A stretch of DNA of 64,000 nucleotides. It comes from Bradyrhizobium xenonodulans. Its GTDB lineage: Bacteria; Pseudomonadota; Alphaproteobacteria; Rhizobiales; Xanthobacteraceae. Position 1 is the stretch's first letter. Each line of letters begins with the position of its first letter. The notes under the pieces are model-generated. The model saw only the letters and a program-made list of their open reading frames with translations. It did no database searches and had not been told where the DNA came from. Below are positions 46,681-55,284 of this stretch, piece after piece. Location: positions 3,440,501 through 3,504,500 of the forward strand of contig NZ_CP089391.1 in the NCBI RefSeq assembly GCF_027594865.1. The letters run 5' to 3'. The translations under genes and the position numbers were made by a program.

Positions 46681-46764
46681 GCGTTCCTTCATGCCAAACC
46701 GCAAGATCGGTCGAGCACGCCATGGCCATCAGCGGCTAACTGGAGCCGCCACGGAGGAGGGACG

Positions 46765-47643
46765 ATGACGGCGGCACTGCAACACTATCAGGCCCGGATG
46801 CGACGGGTGCTGGATCATATCGACCGGCATCTCGACGAGGATCTGGATCTGGATACGTTGAGCGGCGTTGCGGCCTTCTCGAAATTTCATTTCCACCGGC
46901 AGTTCACGGCGACCTTTGGGCTGTCTGTGCATCGCTATGTCCAACTCGCCCGCATGAAGCGTGCTTCCTATCGGCTGGCCTTTGCCGACGCCCAAAGCGT
47001 CACAGAGATTGCGATGGATGCCGGTTACGACGCACCCGATGCCTTCGCCCGCGCCTTTCGGCAACGGTTCGGGCAATCGCCGTCATCGTTCCAGAAATCT
47101 CCCGACTGGGAGCCGTGGCTTGCGGCCTTCGGGCCTCTCGATATCGCAAGGAGCAAGCTCATGAGGACTTTTACGGCTGATGACGTGACGATCCGCGAAG
47201 TGCCCACCACACGGGTGGCGATCATGGAGCATCGGGGGAGCCCTGCGACGTTGGGCGCCACCATTCAGCGGTTCATCGCGTGGCGCAAGGCCCGCGGCCT
47301 GCATCCCAGGAACAGCCCGACCTTCAATGTCTGGCGTTCCGAGCGGCGTCCTGAATCGCCTGCCGATTACAGCACGGACCTCTGTGTCGGGACCGACCAG
47401 CCGATCGAGGCGAACGGCGAAGACATCAAGGCTGGAGAAATCCCCGGCGGACGCTGCGCCGTGCTGCGCGTCGTCGGCTACACCGACAATCTGGAGCCCG
47501 CGGCGCTCTATCTTTATCGCGACTGGCTTCCGGCCAGTGGCGAGGAAGCGCGAGATTTCCCGATCTATTGCCAGCGGCTGAGCTTCTTCCCGGAGGTGCC
47601 GGAGCATGAGACGGTCGCCGAGGTTTTTCTGCCGCTGAAATAG
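46765..47643 (+). CDS. AraC-type regulator with GyrI-like ligand domain
   Basis: 292 residues. The AraC HTH pair is N-terminal (residues 1-110; SGVAAFSKFHFHRQFTATFG and SVTEIAMDAGYDAPDAFARAFRQRFG). A GyrI-like small-molecule domain follows from about 140 (VTIREVPTTRVAIMEHRGS), as in Rob/SoxS-like multidrug sensors. GAGGAGGG precedes ATG 46765. Target genes are not evident. Confidence 0.9.
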   Translation: MTAALQHYQARMRRVLDHIDRHLDEDLDLDTLSGVAAFSKFHFHRQFTATFGLSVHRYVQLARMKRASYRLAFADAQSVTEIAMDAGYDAPDAFARAFRQRFGQSPSSFQKSPDWEPWLAAFGPLDIARSKLMRTFTADDVTIREVPTTRVAIMEHRGSPATLGATIQRFIAWRKARGLHPRNSPTFNVWRSERRPESPADYSTDLCVGTDQPIEANGEDIKAGEIPGGRCAVLRVVGYTDNLEPAALYLYRDWLPASGEEARDFPIYCQRLSFFPEVPEHETVAEVFLPLK

Positions 47644-47714
47644 CGTCGTCTGACGGCGGCTTGTCCCTTTCGATAGAACCGGATAGGCCGCTATCTACCA
47701 CCGCAATTCATGCC

Positions 47715-48065
47715 TCAGCCATGCTCCTCCTGCCAATGCGGGTAGGTGACGTAGGCGGTGACGGCGCCTTGCTCGTGCGAGCGGATGGTGACCGTCTCGC
47801 CCTTCGGCATGTAGACGATCTCGCCCGGACCCGCGGTGACGGTGCTTCCTTCACTCGTGACCGAGAGCTTTCCTTCCAGCACGAGCATGACGTCGTCGAC
47901 CGCAAGCTTTTCGTCGAGGCTCTGGTCTGGCGCGTAGCGGCCGAAGCCGATGGTAACAGGTCCGCCGTGACGCTGGTCGATCACATTGCCGGCGAAAATC
48001 TCGCCGTCCTGTCCCGGCGAACGCTCGAACGAGGCGTCGGCGATGGCGAATTTGCGAACTTTCAT
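47715..48065 (-). CDS. Cupin domain protein (EutQ-like)
   Basis: 116 residues, one cupin barrel: SLDEKLAVDDVMLVLEGKLSV and PGEIVYMPKGETVTIRSHEQG. Several of the usual metal-binding histidines are absent, so it may not be a metal enzyme. It diverges from the SRPBCC/ArsR pair. Confidence 0.8.
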   Translation of the reverse strand: MKVRKFAIADASFERSPGQDGEIFAGNVIDQRHGGPVTIGFGRYAPDQSLDEKLAVDDVMLVLEGKLSVTSEGSTVTAGPGEIVYMPKGETVTIRSHEQGAVTAYVTYPHWQEEHG

Positions 48066-48168
48066 GAAATCCTTCCGTCTTGCGCCAGGGTCCGGCGGCG
48101 TGGAGGACCGACGCTTCAGCAGCTTCTTTGTTCATCTCGCCCTGCGAGGCGGTTTGACGCAGCTTGAA

Positions 48169-48190
48169 AATATAAGGATTGACTTATATT
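48169..48190. promoter_or_regulatory. Inverted repeat, probable ArsR-type operator
   Basis: AATATAAG-GATTGA-CTTATATT is a perfect 8-bp inverted repeat in an AT-rich patch, 49 nt before the SRPBCC start and in the gap to the divergent cupin. The ArsR-type gene downstream in the same operon is the natural binder. Confidence 0.6.
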
Positions 48191-48238
48191 AGTTCAGGCC
48201 GATATTCGTACCTGCAGCCAACGACACGGAGGAGCGCA

Positions 48239-48901
48239 ATGGAGATCGATGTCGCCAGGGTTTTAGGGCTCGTTACGCGTTCGGTGAAGAATTTCGAGAA
48301 AGACGGGAAGCCCGCCAGTGCGGTCACGCTGACGCGGCTCTACGACACCAGCGTCGACGATCTCTGGGACGCAGTGACCAGCAAGGAGCGGATTCCGCGC
48401 TGGTTTTTGCCGGTCGAGGGAGATCTCCAGCTTGGCGGAAGGTACCAGCTCAAGGGCAATGCAGGCGGCACCATCACGGCGTGCACGCGGCCGGCCCATT
48501 TCGCGGCGACGTGGGAATTCGGCAGCGCCGTGAGCTGGATCGATGTCAAGCTGACGGCAGAACGAAGCCAGGCGCGCCTGACGCTGGAGCACACCGCGAT
48601 CGTCGAGGATCACTGGAATCAGTTCGGGCCCGGCGCGGTGGGGATCGGCTGGGACCTCGCCATTGCGGGACTCGAGCGATATCTTGCGACCGGGGCGTCG
48701 GTCGACCATGAGACGGCCGAGGCATGGATGGTCTCTCCAGCGGGCAAGGACTTCATGACGAGAAGCGGCGAGTATTGGCGCGCAGCGCATGTCGCGAGCG
48801 GGGTCGATCCCGACACGGCGAAGCAGCGCTCGGACCGCACCATCGCGTTCTATCGCGGCGAGATGCCGCCTGACATCGCACATCCGGGCACGGGAAGCTG
48901 A
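48239..48901 (+). CDS. SRPBCC family protein (AHSA1-like)
   Basis: 220 residues. An AHSA1/START-like domain begins at LTRLYDTSVDDLWDAVTSKERIPRWFLP; GWDLAIAGLERYL is its C-terminal helix, and about 50 extra residues follow. ATG 48239 has GGAGGAG upstream. It overlaps the ArsR gene by one base (TGATG), the usual SRPBCC-ArsR pairing but with the regulator second. Members bind hydrophobic ligands; the function is unknown. Confidence 0.88.
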   Translation: MEIDVARVLGLVTRSVKNFEKDGKPASAVTLTRLYDTSVDDLWDAVTSKERIPRWFLPVEGDLQLGGRYQLKGNAGGTITACTRPAHFAATWEFGSAVSWIDVKLTAERSQARLTLEHTAIVEDHWNQFGPGAVGIGWDLAIAGLERYLATGASVDHETAEAWMVSPAGKDFMTRSGEYWRAAHVASGVDPDTAKQRSDRTIAFYRGEMPPDIAHPGTGS

Positions 48902-49263
48902 TGCACGTCTTCGACGTCCTCGCCGATCCCGTGCGCCGTCGCATCCTCGAGCTGCTCGCGCCGGGCGAAATGGCGTCCGGTGAGGTTGTCGAAGCGATCG
49001 GGGCCGAGTTCGGGATCACGCAGGCGGCCGTGTCGCAGCACCTCAAGGTGCTGCGCGAGAGCGGCTTTGCAACGGTTCGGGCGGAGGCGCAGAGACGGCT
49101 CTATTCGGTCGACGTGGCCGGGCTTCGGGCGGTGGATGCATGGATCGGCCAGTTCAGAAATTTCTGGGAGCCGAAGCTGGATGCACTGGCGACCGAGATC
49201 GCGCGTGGCAAACGCGAGCGCCGCAACGCGCCGATCACCAAGCGGAGCGGGAAGAGGGCCTGA
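48901..49263 (+). CDS. ArsR-family winged-helix regulator
   Basis: 120 residues. FDVLADPVRRRILELLAPGEMASGEVVEA and the recognition part ITQAAVSQHLKVLRESGF are typical. The metal-binding ELCVCDL motif of arsenic sensors is missing, so it belongs to the metal-free SRPBCC-linked group. Coupled to the SRPBCC gene. Confidence 0.92.
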   Translation: MHVFDVLADPVRRRILELLAPGEMASGEVVEAIGAEFGITQAAVSQHLKVLRESGFATVRAEAQRRLYSVDVAGLRAVDAWIGQFRNFWEPKLDALATEIARGKRERRNAPITKRSGKRA

Positions 49264-49555
49264 GAGAAGGCAAGTGGCGAAAGAGACAAGACGTCGCGGT
49301 CACCGCGACATCTTGTCAGACCCTTCGTCAGATCCTTGCGTTCAGTCGCGATCGTCGAACCGGCACGATCCCGTGCGACAGACGGCGCGCAAAACATTCC
49401 ATGCTCATTTTCGTTCTATTGCGAAACGATTCCGGCACTTGCGGTTGAACTCCGCCGGCGCGTCCATCAAGGTTTGTTTCAACAGATCTATGAGGACGGC
49501 TCGACACCTCTTGGCGATCACGATGGACGCCGCGACGATTAGCAGGAGAAGATTC

Positions 49556-50416
49556 ATGAGCGAGATAAAGGACGACCCCGAGGATTCGAGCCGCCGCGAC
49601 ATGCTTCGCACGACCGGCGCCGCGATGGCGATCGGGCTCGCCGCATCAAGCGGTGCACTCGTCACGCCTGCATCTGCGCAGGGCGCCGACCCGACGTCTG
49701 CCGCCGCCCGCAACACCGGACACCTCGGTGGACGGCTGCAGGGTGTCCAGCACTTCGGGCTGACGGTGCAGAATATGGAGCGCGCTTTCGAATTCTACAC
49801 CCAGGTGCTTGGTGGGACGGAGGTGTTTCGTCACGGTGACTTCCAGGGCGACGCCGTCCAGAACACGCTGCTCGCGGATCAGGAGATCCGCGCTCACGAG
49901 CTGGCGGTCAACCCGCGCACCATCGGCGTGCCCGATTTGCGTGGCGGCGCGCAGCGGCTCGACGTGCGCTTCGTCCAGTTTGACAACGTCGTCATCGAGC
50001 TTCTGCAATATCGCGATTCAGACCAGCCGATGGGCAGTCCGCACTCCTTTGCAGAGCCGGTCCACAATATGAGTCCGGCCTTCCCACGGATGATGCACAT
50101 CTGCTTCTACGTCCGTGACGATGTCGATTTCAACAAGTTCATCACCGATCTCGAAGCCGAGTCCGCACGCCGCGGCATGACCCAGGTGCGCGCCAACCGC
50201 ACGATCCGGGTCTCGACGGAAGAACAGCGCCGGGCGGCGCCCGAAAACACCCATACCAACAAGGTGACGGTCGCCCCGTCGGATGGCTGGGAGCTCATCT
50301 ATTGCAAGGGGCCCGAGGGCGAGCAACTCGAGTTCGTGAAGGCGCTTGGTCCGGTCAAGCAGCGCTTTGCCGATGCGCTTTCGGCACGACGTCGCACGGT
50401 CGGCAGCGCGCAGTAA
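49556..50416 (+). CDS. Tat-exported VOC family protein (dioxygenase-like)
   Basis: 286 residues. A twin-arginine signal (Arg13-Arg14 in SRRDMLRTTG, then a hydrophobic stretch ending PASAQG near residue 43) precedes a VOC domain: VQHFGLTVQNMERAFEFYTQVLGG and later MMHICFYVRDD and EFVKALGP. Metal-ligand positions include His66 and the late Glu. Tat export suggests it folds with cofactor before leaving the cytoplasm. AGGAGAAG precedes ATG 49556. The ABM-type gene starts 16 nt after it. Confidence 0.85.
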   Translation: MSEIKDDPEDSSRRDMLRTTGAAMAIGLAASSGALVTPASAQGADPTSAAARNTGHLGGRLQGVQHFGLTVQNMERAFEFYTQVLGGTEVFRHGDFQGDAVQNTLLADQEIRAHELAVNPRTIGVPDLRGGAQRLDVRFVQFDNVVIELLQYRDSDQPMGSPHSFAEPVHNMSPAFPRMMHICFYVRDDVDFNKFITDLEAESARRGMTQVRANRTIRVSTEEQRRAAPENTHTNKVTVAPSDGWELIYCKGPEGEQLEFVKALGPVKQRFADALSARRRTVGSAQ

Positions 50417-50432
50417 TCCGGTGGAGATCGGA

Positions 50433-50858
50433 ATGCGATACAGAATTGCTGTTGCGTTGTCGTGCGGCGTGTTCGCCGTGGCTGTGCTCCTCACCTGGGC
50501 GCCGCGGGCGGTGGCTCAGGAATCTGCGGGGATCCGCTACGCGCAAATCCCCGACGGGGCCTACTCGATCGTGGCCGAGGTTCGGGCCAAGCCGGGCAAG
50601 GAGGCGGACCTGCGCGCCGCCACCCTGCCGCTGGTCGCGCTGGTCCGGAGCGATCCCAAGAACCTTGTCTATTTCCTTCAGGAGGATCGCGAGGTGCCGG
50701 GGCATTTCATCTTCTACGAGGTCTTCGCCAGTCTGGCCGACTTCGACGCCCATAACGCCACTCCGTACGTCAAGCAATGGTTCGCCAAGCTGCCGGATCT
50801 AGCGGATGGCGGGGTCAAGGTGATGCGCATGGAAGTGCTGACCCACGCCGCGCGGTGA
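50433..50858 (+). CDS. Exported antibiotic biosynthesis monooxygenase-like (ABM) protein
   Basis: 141 residues with a Sec-type signal peptide (1 to about 28, ending PRAVAQ) and one ABM ferredoxin-like domain (YSIVAEVRAKPGKEADLRAATLPL; FIFYEVFASLADFDAHNATPYV). Family members include quinol monooxygenases. Probably cotranscribed with the Tat-exported VOC gene; both act outside the cytoplasm. Confidence 0.85.
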   Translation: MRYRIAVALSCGVFAVAVLLTWAPRAVAQESAGIRYAQIPDGAYSIVAEVRAKPGKEADLRAATLPLVALVRSDPKNLVYFLQEDREVPGHFIFYEVFASLADFDAHNATPYVKQWFAKLPDLADGGVKVMRMEVLTHAAR

Positions 50859-50957
50859 TGCCTTGAGTCGGTGGATCAGCCGGCGGCGGCGCGACGTGCT
50901 GTCCGCCCGGCGAAGTGCGCCACTATGTTGCGGTCATGGGTGCGCGCGGGTTACCGC

Positions 50958-52505
50958 TCACGGCAATTCGCGCCAGCGCATCGGCAGGACGCCGTCCTGC
51001 CTGAAACGGTCGAGGAAGCGGAAGCGAGCGGCTTGCGGATTGGGGCGGGCTTCGATCGTGTTGCCGATGATCTGCACGACGTCGTTCTCGTCATAAGCGG
51101 GCCAGAGCGGCACGCCAGGTCCGTTCGGATCGCCGCGTGTCGCGAAGTTCACCCAATAGTCCATCATCGTTCCCGCCAGCGCGCGGTCCTGTTCGGCCGG
51201 CGGCGCCGTGCTGCCGACGATCTGTTGCGGCGTCAGTGTTCCGAACACGAACGGGATTTCGGTGACGTGCGAGGCGATCGGCGTGTAGGGCGATGTATAA
51301 TTGAAGAAGTAGCCATAGACCGGCGCGCGTCCCGCGCGTCGATGCAGCCGAAGCCACTGCCAGCACTGCTCGCCGATGACGGTGTCGCCGGTGAGCGCGG
51401 CCGCCGACGTCCTGGCCTCCGCGTCGGTCGCTGCAGGATAGACCTTCAGGAAATCGGCCATGCGCTCCCGGCTGAACATCCGCTCGGCCGCGGCGAGAAA
51501 GGTGAGGGCGGACTGATGGGGAAGTGATTGTGCTGGAAAAGGGAATTCCTCCGCGGCATTCCAGCCCGCCAGCAACGGGATGTGCATCTGTTCGCCGCGC
51601 AGGAAACGCCGGGCGGGCACGTCGGGCACCAATTGATGATCGATGCTTGGTGAAAATGCCGCAACGACGGGGCTGGTCTTGAAGCTCCACGGCGCGGCGG
51701 CATTCAGGCGGTCGGCCGGCATGGTGCGCAATTCCGCGATCGACGCATTGCCTTGCTGTCGGGCGAAGGTGCGACCTCGCGCCCGGGCTTCCTCGAAAGT
51801 CTGGAGTGGCCCGTGTCTGCCATCCCAGAACGCGCCGCTCTGTCCGATGGCTTTATGAAACAATCCCCGTGCGAGCGGCGAAGCCATCAGGATGCCGACG
51901 GCCATGGCCCCGGCGGACTCGCCGAACAATGTGACGTTATCGGGATCGCCGCCAAAGCCCGCGATGTTGGCCTTGACCCAACGCAGCGCCATCAGTTGGT
52001 CCTGCAAGCCGTAATTGCCTGACGGCGCTTCCGTGTCGAGATAGGGATGGGCGAAAAAGCCGAGGATGCCGAGGCGGTAATTGAAGCTGACGACGACGAC
52101 ACCCTTGGCGGCCAACGCGGCGCCATCGGTTGCGGGGTTGGCCGAAGAGCCGAACTGAAAGCCGCCGCCGTGAATCCACACCATTACGGGCCGCCTCTCG
52201 TCGGTACGCCGTGCGGCAGTCCAGACATTGAGATAAAGACAGTCCTCGTCGCGCGGTCCCGGCCGATGGTCGTTTTCGAGTGCCGACAGACTGCCCGCGC
52301 CGAAGGCGAGCGCATCGCGCACGCCATCCCACGGCGCCGGCGGCCTTGGTGCGCACCAGCGCAGGGGCCCGACCGGCGGCGCCGCGTACGGGATCCCTTT
52401 GAACGCAAGAACGCCGTTCGCATCCCTGTGGCCGTGCACGGCACCTGCCTGGGTGCGGACCTCACGTCCAAGCTCGGCTGCTTTCGAGGTCATGACGCCA
52501 TGCAT
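50958..52505 (-). CDS. Type B carboxylesterase/lipase
   Basis: 515 residues. Oxyanion-hole WIHGGGFQFGSS, nucleophile Ser197 in FGESAGA and the EDCLYLNVW block identify the family; the catalytic Glu and His follow in the second half. AAGGGACA precedes ATG 52505. No signal peptide. It is transcribed divergently from the AraC gene at 52644, its likely regulator. Confidence 0.93.
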   Translation of the reverse strand: MHGVMTSKAAELGREVRTQAGAVHGHRDANGVLAFKGIPYAAPPVGPLRWCAPRPPAPWDGVRDALAFGAGSLSALENDHRPGPRDEDCLYLNVWTAARRTDERRPVMVWIHGGGFQFGSSANPATDGAALAAKGVVVVSFNYRLGILGFFAHPYLDTEAPSGNYGLQDQLMALRWVKANIAGFGGDPDNVTLFGESAGAMAVGILMASPLARGLFHKAIGQSGAFWDGRHGPLQTFEEARARGRTFARQQGNASIAELRTMPADRLNAAAPWSFKTSPVVAAFSPSIDHQLVPDVPARRFLRGEQMHIPLLAGWNAAEEFPFPAQSLPHQSALTFLAAAERMFSRERMADFLKVYPAATDAEARTSAAALTGDTVIGEQCWQWLRLHRRAGRAPVYGYFFNYTSPYTPIASHVTEIPFVFGTLTPQQIVGSTAPPAEQDRALAGTMMDYWVNFATRGDPNGPGVPLWPAYDENDVVQIIGNTIEARPNPQAARFRFLDRFRQDGVLPMRWRELP

Positions 52506-52643
52506 GATTGTGTCCCTTGATCGCGTGAGCACCCGGCCGCCGGCCGGGCAGGTTCGGTGCGAGCCTATGGACTTCGGCGTCTCCTGAATTTAGATATTCA
52601 GCCAATCAATGACTAAAAACAGTCAGCCTCAAGACAAAGGTTT

Positions 52644-53468
52644 ATGCGGCAGCCCCTTCGCTTTCCCTGGTCCAATCTCGATGTCGACGATCGCTCCGCG
52701 CCCGTTATCGCCGTGCGCGTCGATGTCACCGGGACCAGGGCAGAGGTGCCCGATCATCAGCACCGCAAGGGGCAGCTGATCTTCGCGCTGGGCGGCGGCG
52801 TCACATGTCGCGTTCCGAGCGGCCTCTGGATGGTGCCGCCGCATTGTGCGGTGTGGGTGCCGGGCGGCATGAAGCACAGCAACCTCGCGACCGCCAATGC
52901 GCGGCTGTTCTTCGTCTACATCGAGCCGGAGATGATCGAACTGCCGGATCGATGCTGCACATTGTCGATCTCGCCGCTGCTGCGCGAATTGATCGTCGAC
53001 TTGTCCGATCAGGCCGCTGACGACGGGGCGAGGAGGGATCTGCTGGCGACAGTGCTCTTGCGCGAACTACCTCGCATGCCGGTTCAGCAGTTGCATCTAC
53101 CGCTCTCGCCGGAGCCACGATTGAAGCGGATTGCCAAGGCGCTCGCAGAAGATCCTTCCGACCGCAGGACGCTGGCCGAATGGGCCAAACGCGTTGCGTT
53201 GAGCGAGAGCAGCCTCGCGCGTCTCATCGTCAGGGAGACGGGGCTTAGCTTCGGGCGCTGGCGCCAGCAATTGCACCTGATCGTCGCCATCCGGGAGCTC
53301 ACCTCCGGCGCAAGCGTGCAGCAGGTTTCGGCGGACCTCGGCTATGACTCCGTCGCGGCCTTCATCACCATGTTCAAGAAGGCGCTCGGGAAGCCGCCGG
53401 CGAAATATCTCGCCAGTATCGCACAGGATCCCCCTACGAATTCCGCGACATCTTCTCGAACTTCTTGA
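52644..53468 (+). CDS. AraC family transcriptional regulator
   Basis: 274 residues. An N-terminal cupin sensor (VPDHQHRKGQLIFALGGGVTC; MVPPHCAVWVPGGMKHSN) and a C-terminal HTH pair (LAEWAKRVALSESSLARLIVRETG; VQQVSADLGYDSVAAFITMFKKALG). Its final 35 nt overlap the tail of the convergent deformylase-like gene. Confidence 0.92.
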   Translation: MRQPLRFPWSNLDVDDRSAPVIAVRVDVTGTRAEVPDHQHRKGQLIFALGGGVTCRVPSGLWMVPPHCAVWVPGGMKHSNLATANARLFFVYIEPEMIELPDRCCTLSISPLLRELIVDLSDQAADDGARRDLLATVLLRELPRMPVQQLHLPLSPEPRLKRIAKALAEDPSDRRTLAEWAKRVALSESSLARLIVRETGLSFGRWRQQLHLIVAIRELTSGASVQQVSADLGYDSVAAFITMFKKALGKPPAKYLASIAQDPPTNSATSSRTS

Positions 53469-53934
53469 TCAGCCGCTCCCGCTTCAGCCGCGACAGCCGC
53501 TGGATCCAGAATAGGCCGTCGAGCTGGTCGATCTCGTGCTGGTGGCAGACGGCGCGCAAACCGTCGGACTCCTCGCTTTGCATGTTGCCGTCCAAATCCT
53601 GATAGCTGATCCGCACGCGGGCGTGGCGCTGGACCTCGTCGTTGACATCAGGCATCGAGACGCTGCCTTCCTTGTGCAGGATCATCTCGGACGAGGCCCA
53701 TTCGACTTGCGGATTGACGTAGGTCTGCGCACCCGCCTTGGCGTCGAGCTCGAGCACGACGACGCGCAGCGACACGCCGATATGCGGCGCCGTGATGCCG
53801 ATGCCCGGCGCGGCGCGCATCGTGTCGAGCAAATCCGCCGCGAGCTCGCGCAAGGCGTCGTCGAAGGTGGTGACGGGGCGGGCCGGCATCGCGAGCCGGC
53901 GGTCGGGGTAGCGGACGATCGGGCGAATGGTCAT
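53434..53934 (-). CDS. Peptide deformylase-like protein with degenerate active site
   Basis: 166 residues. All three deformylase motifs are recognisable but altered: GIGITAPHIG (residues 44-53, His for the usual Gln in AxQ), EGSVS (Ser91 in place of the metal-binding Cys of EGCLS) and HQHEIDQL (His133 and Glu134 kept, but Gln137 replaces the second metal His of HExDH). Two of the three metal ligands are therefore lost, so normal N-formyl removal is unlikely. The gene is intact and looks selected. It may be a non-catalytic homologue. Overlaps the AraC tail by 35 nt. Confidence 0.85.
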   Translation of the reverse strand: MTIRPIVRYPDRRLAMPARPVTTFDDALRELAADLLDTMRAAPGIGITAPHIGVSLRVVVLELDAKAGAQTYVNPQVEWASSEMILHKEGSVSMPDVNDEVQRHARVRISYQDLDGNMQSEESDGLRAVCHQHEIDQLDGLFWIQRLSRLKRERLIKKFEKMSRNS

Positions 53935-53983
53935 GCCGGGCTGGTACCACTCACGGAGGGTTGAAGCACCTGTTCTTGACGTC

Positions 53984-54001
53984 CTACCAACTGGAAGGTA
54001 G
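53984..54001. promoter_or_regulatory. TetR operator box 1
   Basis: CTACCAACTGGAAGGTAG, 11 nt before the tetR ATG, in the gap to the divergent deformylase-like gene. Outer arms CTACC/GGTAG are perfect. A second, more symmetric copy precedes the next gene in the operon at 54662. Confidence 0.6.
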
Positions 54002-54011
54002 TTAAGCTGCC

Positions 54012-54596
54012 ATGTCCAACGTTTCCTCGACCGCCGACGACATCCTGGCCTGCGCCCGCACCCTGATCATCGCGGGCGGCTACAACGGCTTCAGCTATGC
54101 CGACGTCGCCGACGTGGTCGGCATCCGCAAGCCGAGCATTCACCACCATTTCGCCAGCAAGGTCGATCTGGTCCGCACCCTCGTGTCGCGCTACCGCGCG
54201 GAGGCCGAGGCAGGACTGGCCGCGCTCGAGCGCAATGTCACGGACCCCGGCGATCAGCTCAAAAGCTATGTCGCGTATTGGGAAGCGTGCATCAAGGATG
54301 CGACGGCTCCGTTTTGCGTGTGCGCGCTTCTTGCCAGCGAGCTTCCGATTCTGCCGGAGGAGGTGGCGCTCGAAGTCCGGGCGCATTTCAAATCTCTGGC
54401 GGCCTGGCTGACGTCCGTCATGGAGCGCGGCAAGCGGCAGGGGCGGCTCCAGCTCTCCAGCATCGCGCGGGTCGAGGCGGAGGGATTCATGGCAACCGTT
54501 CACGGCGCGATGCTGTCGGCGCGCGCCTATGGCGATCCAAAAACCTTCGCGATCATTACCCGGCCGCTGCTGGATCGGCTTTCCACCAGGCACTGA
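54012..54596 (+). CDS. TetR/AcrR family transcriptional regulator
   Basis: 194 residues. HTH at about residues 27-46 (YADVADVVGIRKPSIHHHFASK), then the TetR_C ligand domain. Because matching boxes precede both this gene and the membrane-protein gene at 54690, it probably represses itself and that gene. The ligand is unknown. Confidence 0.92.
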   Translation: MSNVSSTADDILACARTLIIAGGYNGFSYADVADVVGIRKPSIHHHFASKVDLVRTLVSRYRAEAEAGLAALERNVTDPGDQLKSYVAYWEACIKDATAPFCVCALLASELPILPEEVALEVRAHFKSLAAWLTSVMERGKRQGRLQLSSIARVEAEGFMATVHGAMLSARAYGDPKTFAIITRPLLDRLSTRH

Positions 54597-54661
54597 AGGA
54601 CGAGATTGGCGCCGATGCAATCGATCGGACGGGCGGGGCGCTTTTTCGCTTCATACGAAAT

Positions 54662-54679
54662 CTACCAACTAGTAGGTAA
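54662..54679. promoter_or_regulatory. TetR operator box 2
   Basis: CTACCAACTAGTAGGTAA; the central 16 bases TACCAACTAGTAGGTA match their reverse complement at 14 positions. It sits 10 nt before the ATG at 54690 and overlaps the ribosome site. Confidence 0.6.
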
Positions 54680-54689
54680 GGAACAGACA

Positions 54690-55268
54690 ATGAGAGATCG
54701 TGAGATGACTTCGGACACTGCCGACCATGCGCAATGGCTGAAGCAGTACTATTTCCTTCGGGCCGCGTTTTCCGTCGCCTGGGTCATTGCGGCCTTTACC
54801 CTCGCGCCGTCGTCGGCGGCGATCGCAGCAACCTTGCTCGTCGCCTATCCGGCGTGGGACGCCGCCGCCAATTATCTCGACACGCTCCGCAGCGGCGGCC
54901 TGAATCAGAACCGCACGCAGGGCTTCAATGTGCTGGTCAGTCTGGCGACCACCATCGCGGTCCTCCTGGCCTTGCAGGCGAGCATGAACTGGGTGCTCGG
55001 GATCTTCGGTGCGTGGGCGATCCTGTCGGGGTTGCTCCAGCTCGGCACGGCCATCCGGCGCTGGAGGAGTTTTGGCGCGCAATGGGCCATGGTGCTCAGC
55101 GGTGGCCAGTCGGCGCTCGCAGGCGGCTTCTTCATCTTTCAGGCCACGACGCCGATGTCCCCAACGATCGCGAATGTCGCGGGCTATGCCGCGGTGGGTG
55201 CGATCTACTTCCTGGTCTCGGCGGTCTGGCTCACCGTCAGCGCATGGCGTCAGAGTGCAGCCCTGTAA
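54690..55268 (+). CDS. DUF308-like integral membrane protein
   Basis: 192 residues, about six membrane helices in three hairpins. The arrangement of short hairpins with GVFGAW-like turns resembles DUF308/HdeD-type proteins; function is unknown. ATG 54690 follows AAGGAACA. Its expression is probably set by the TetR gene upstream. Confidence 0.75.
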   Translation: MRDREMTSDTADHAQWLKQYYFLRAAFSVAWVIAAFTLAPSSAAIAATLLVAYPAWDAAANYLDTLRSGGLNQNRTQGFNVLVSLATTIAVLLALQASMNWVLGIFGAWAILSGLLQLGTAIRRWRSFGAQWAMVLSGGQSALAGGFFIFQATTPMSPTIANVAGYAAVGAIYFLVSAVWLTVSAWRQSAAL

Positions 55269-55284
55269 GGCGGCGCCGCCGACG

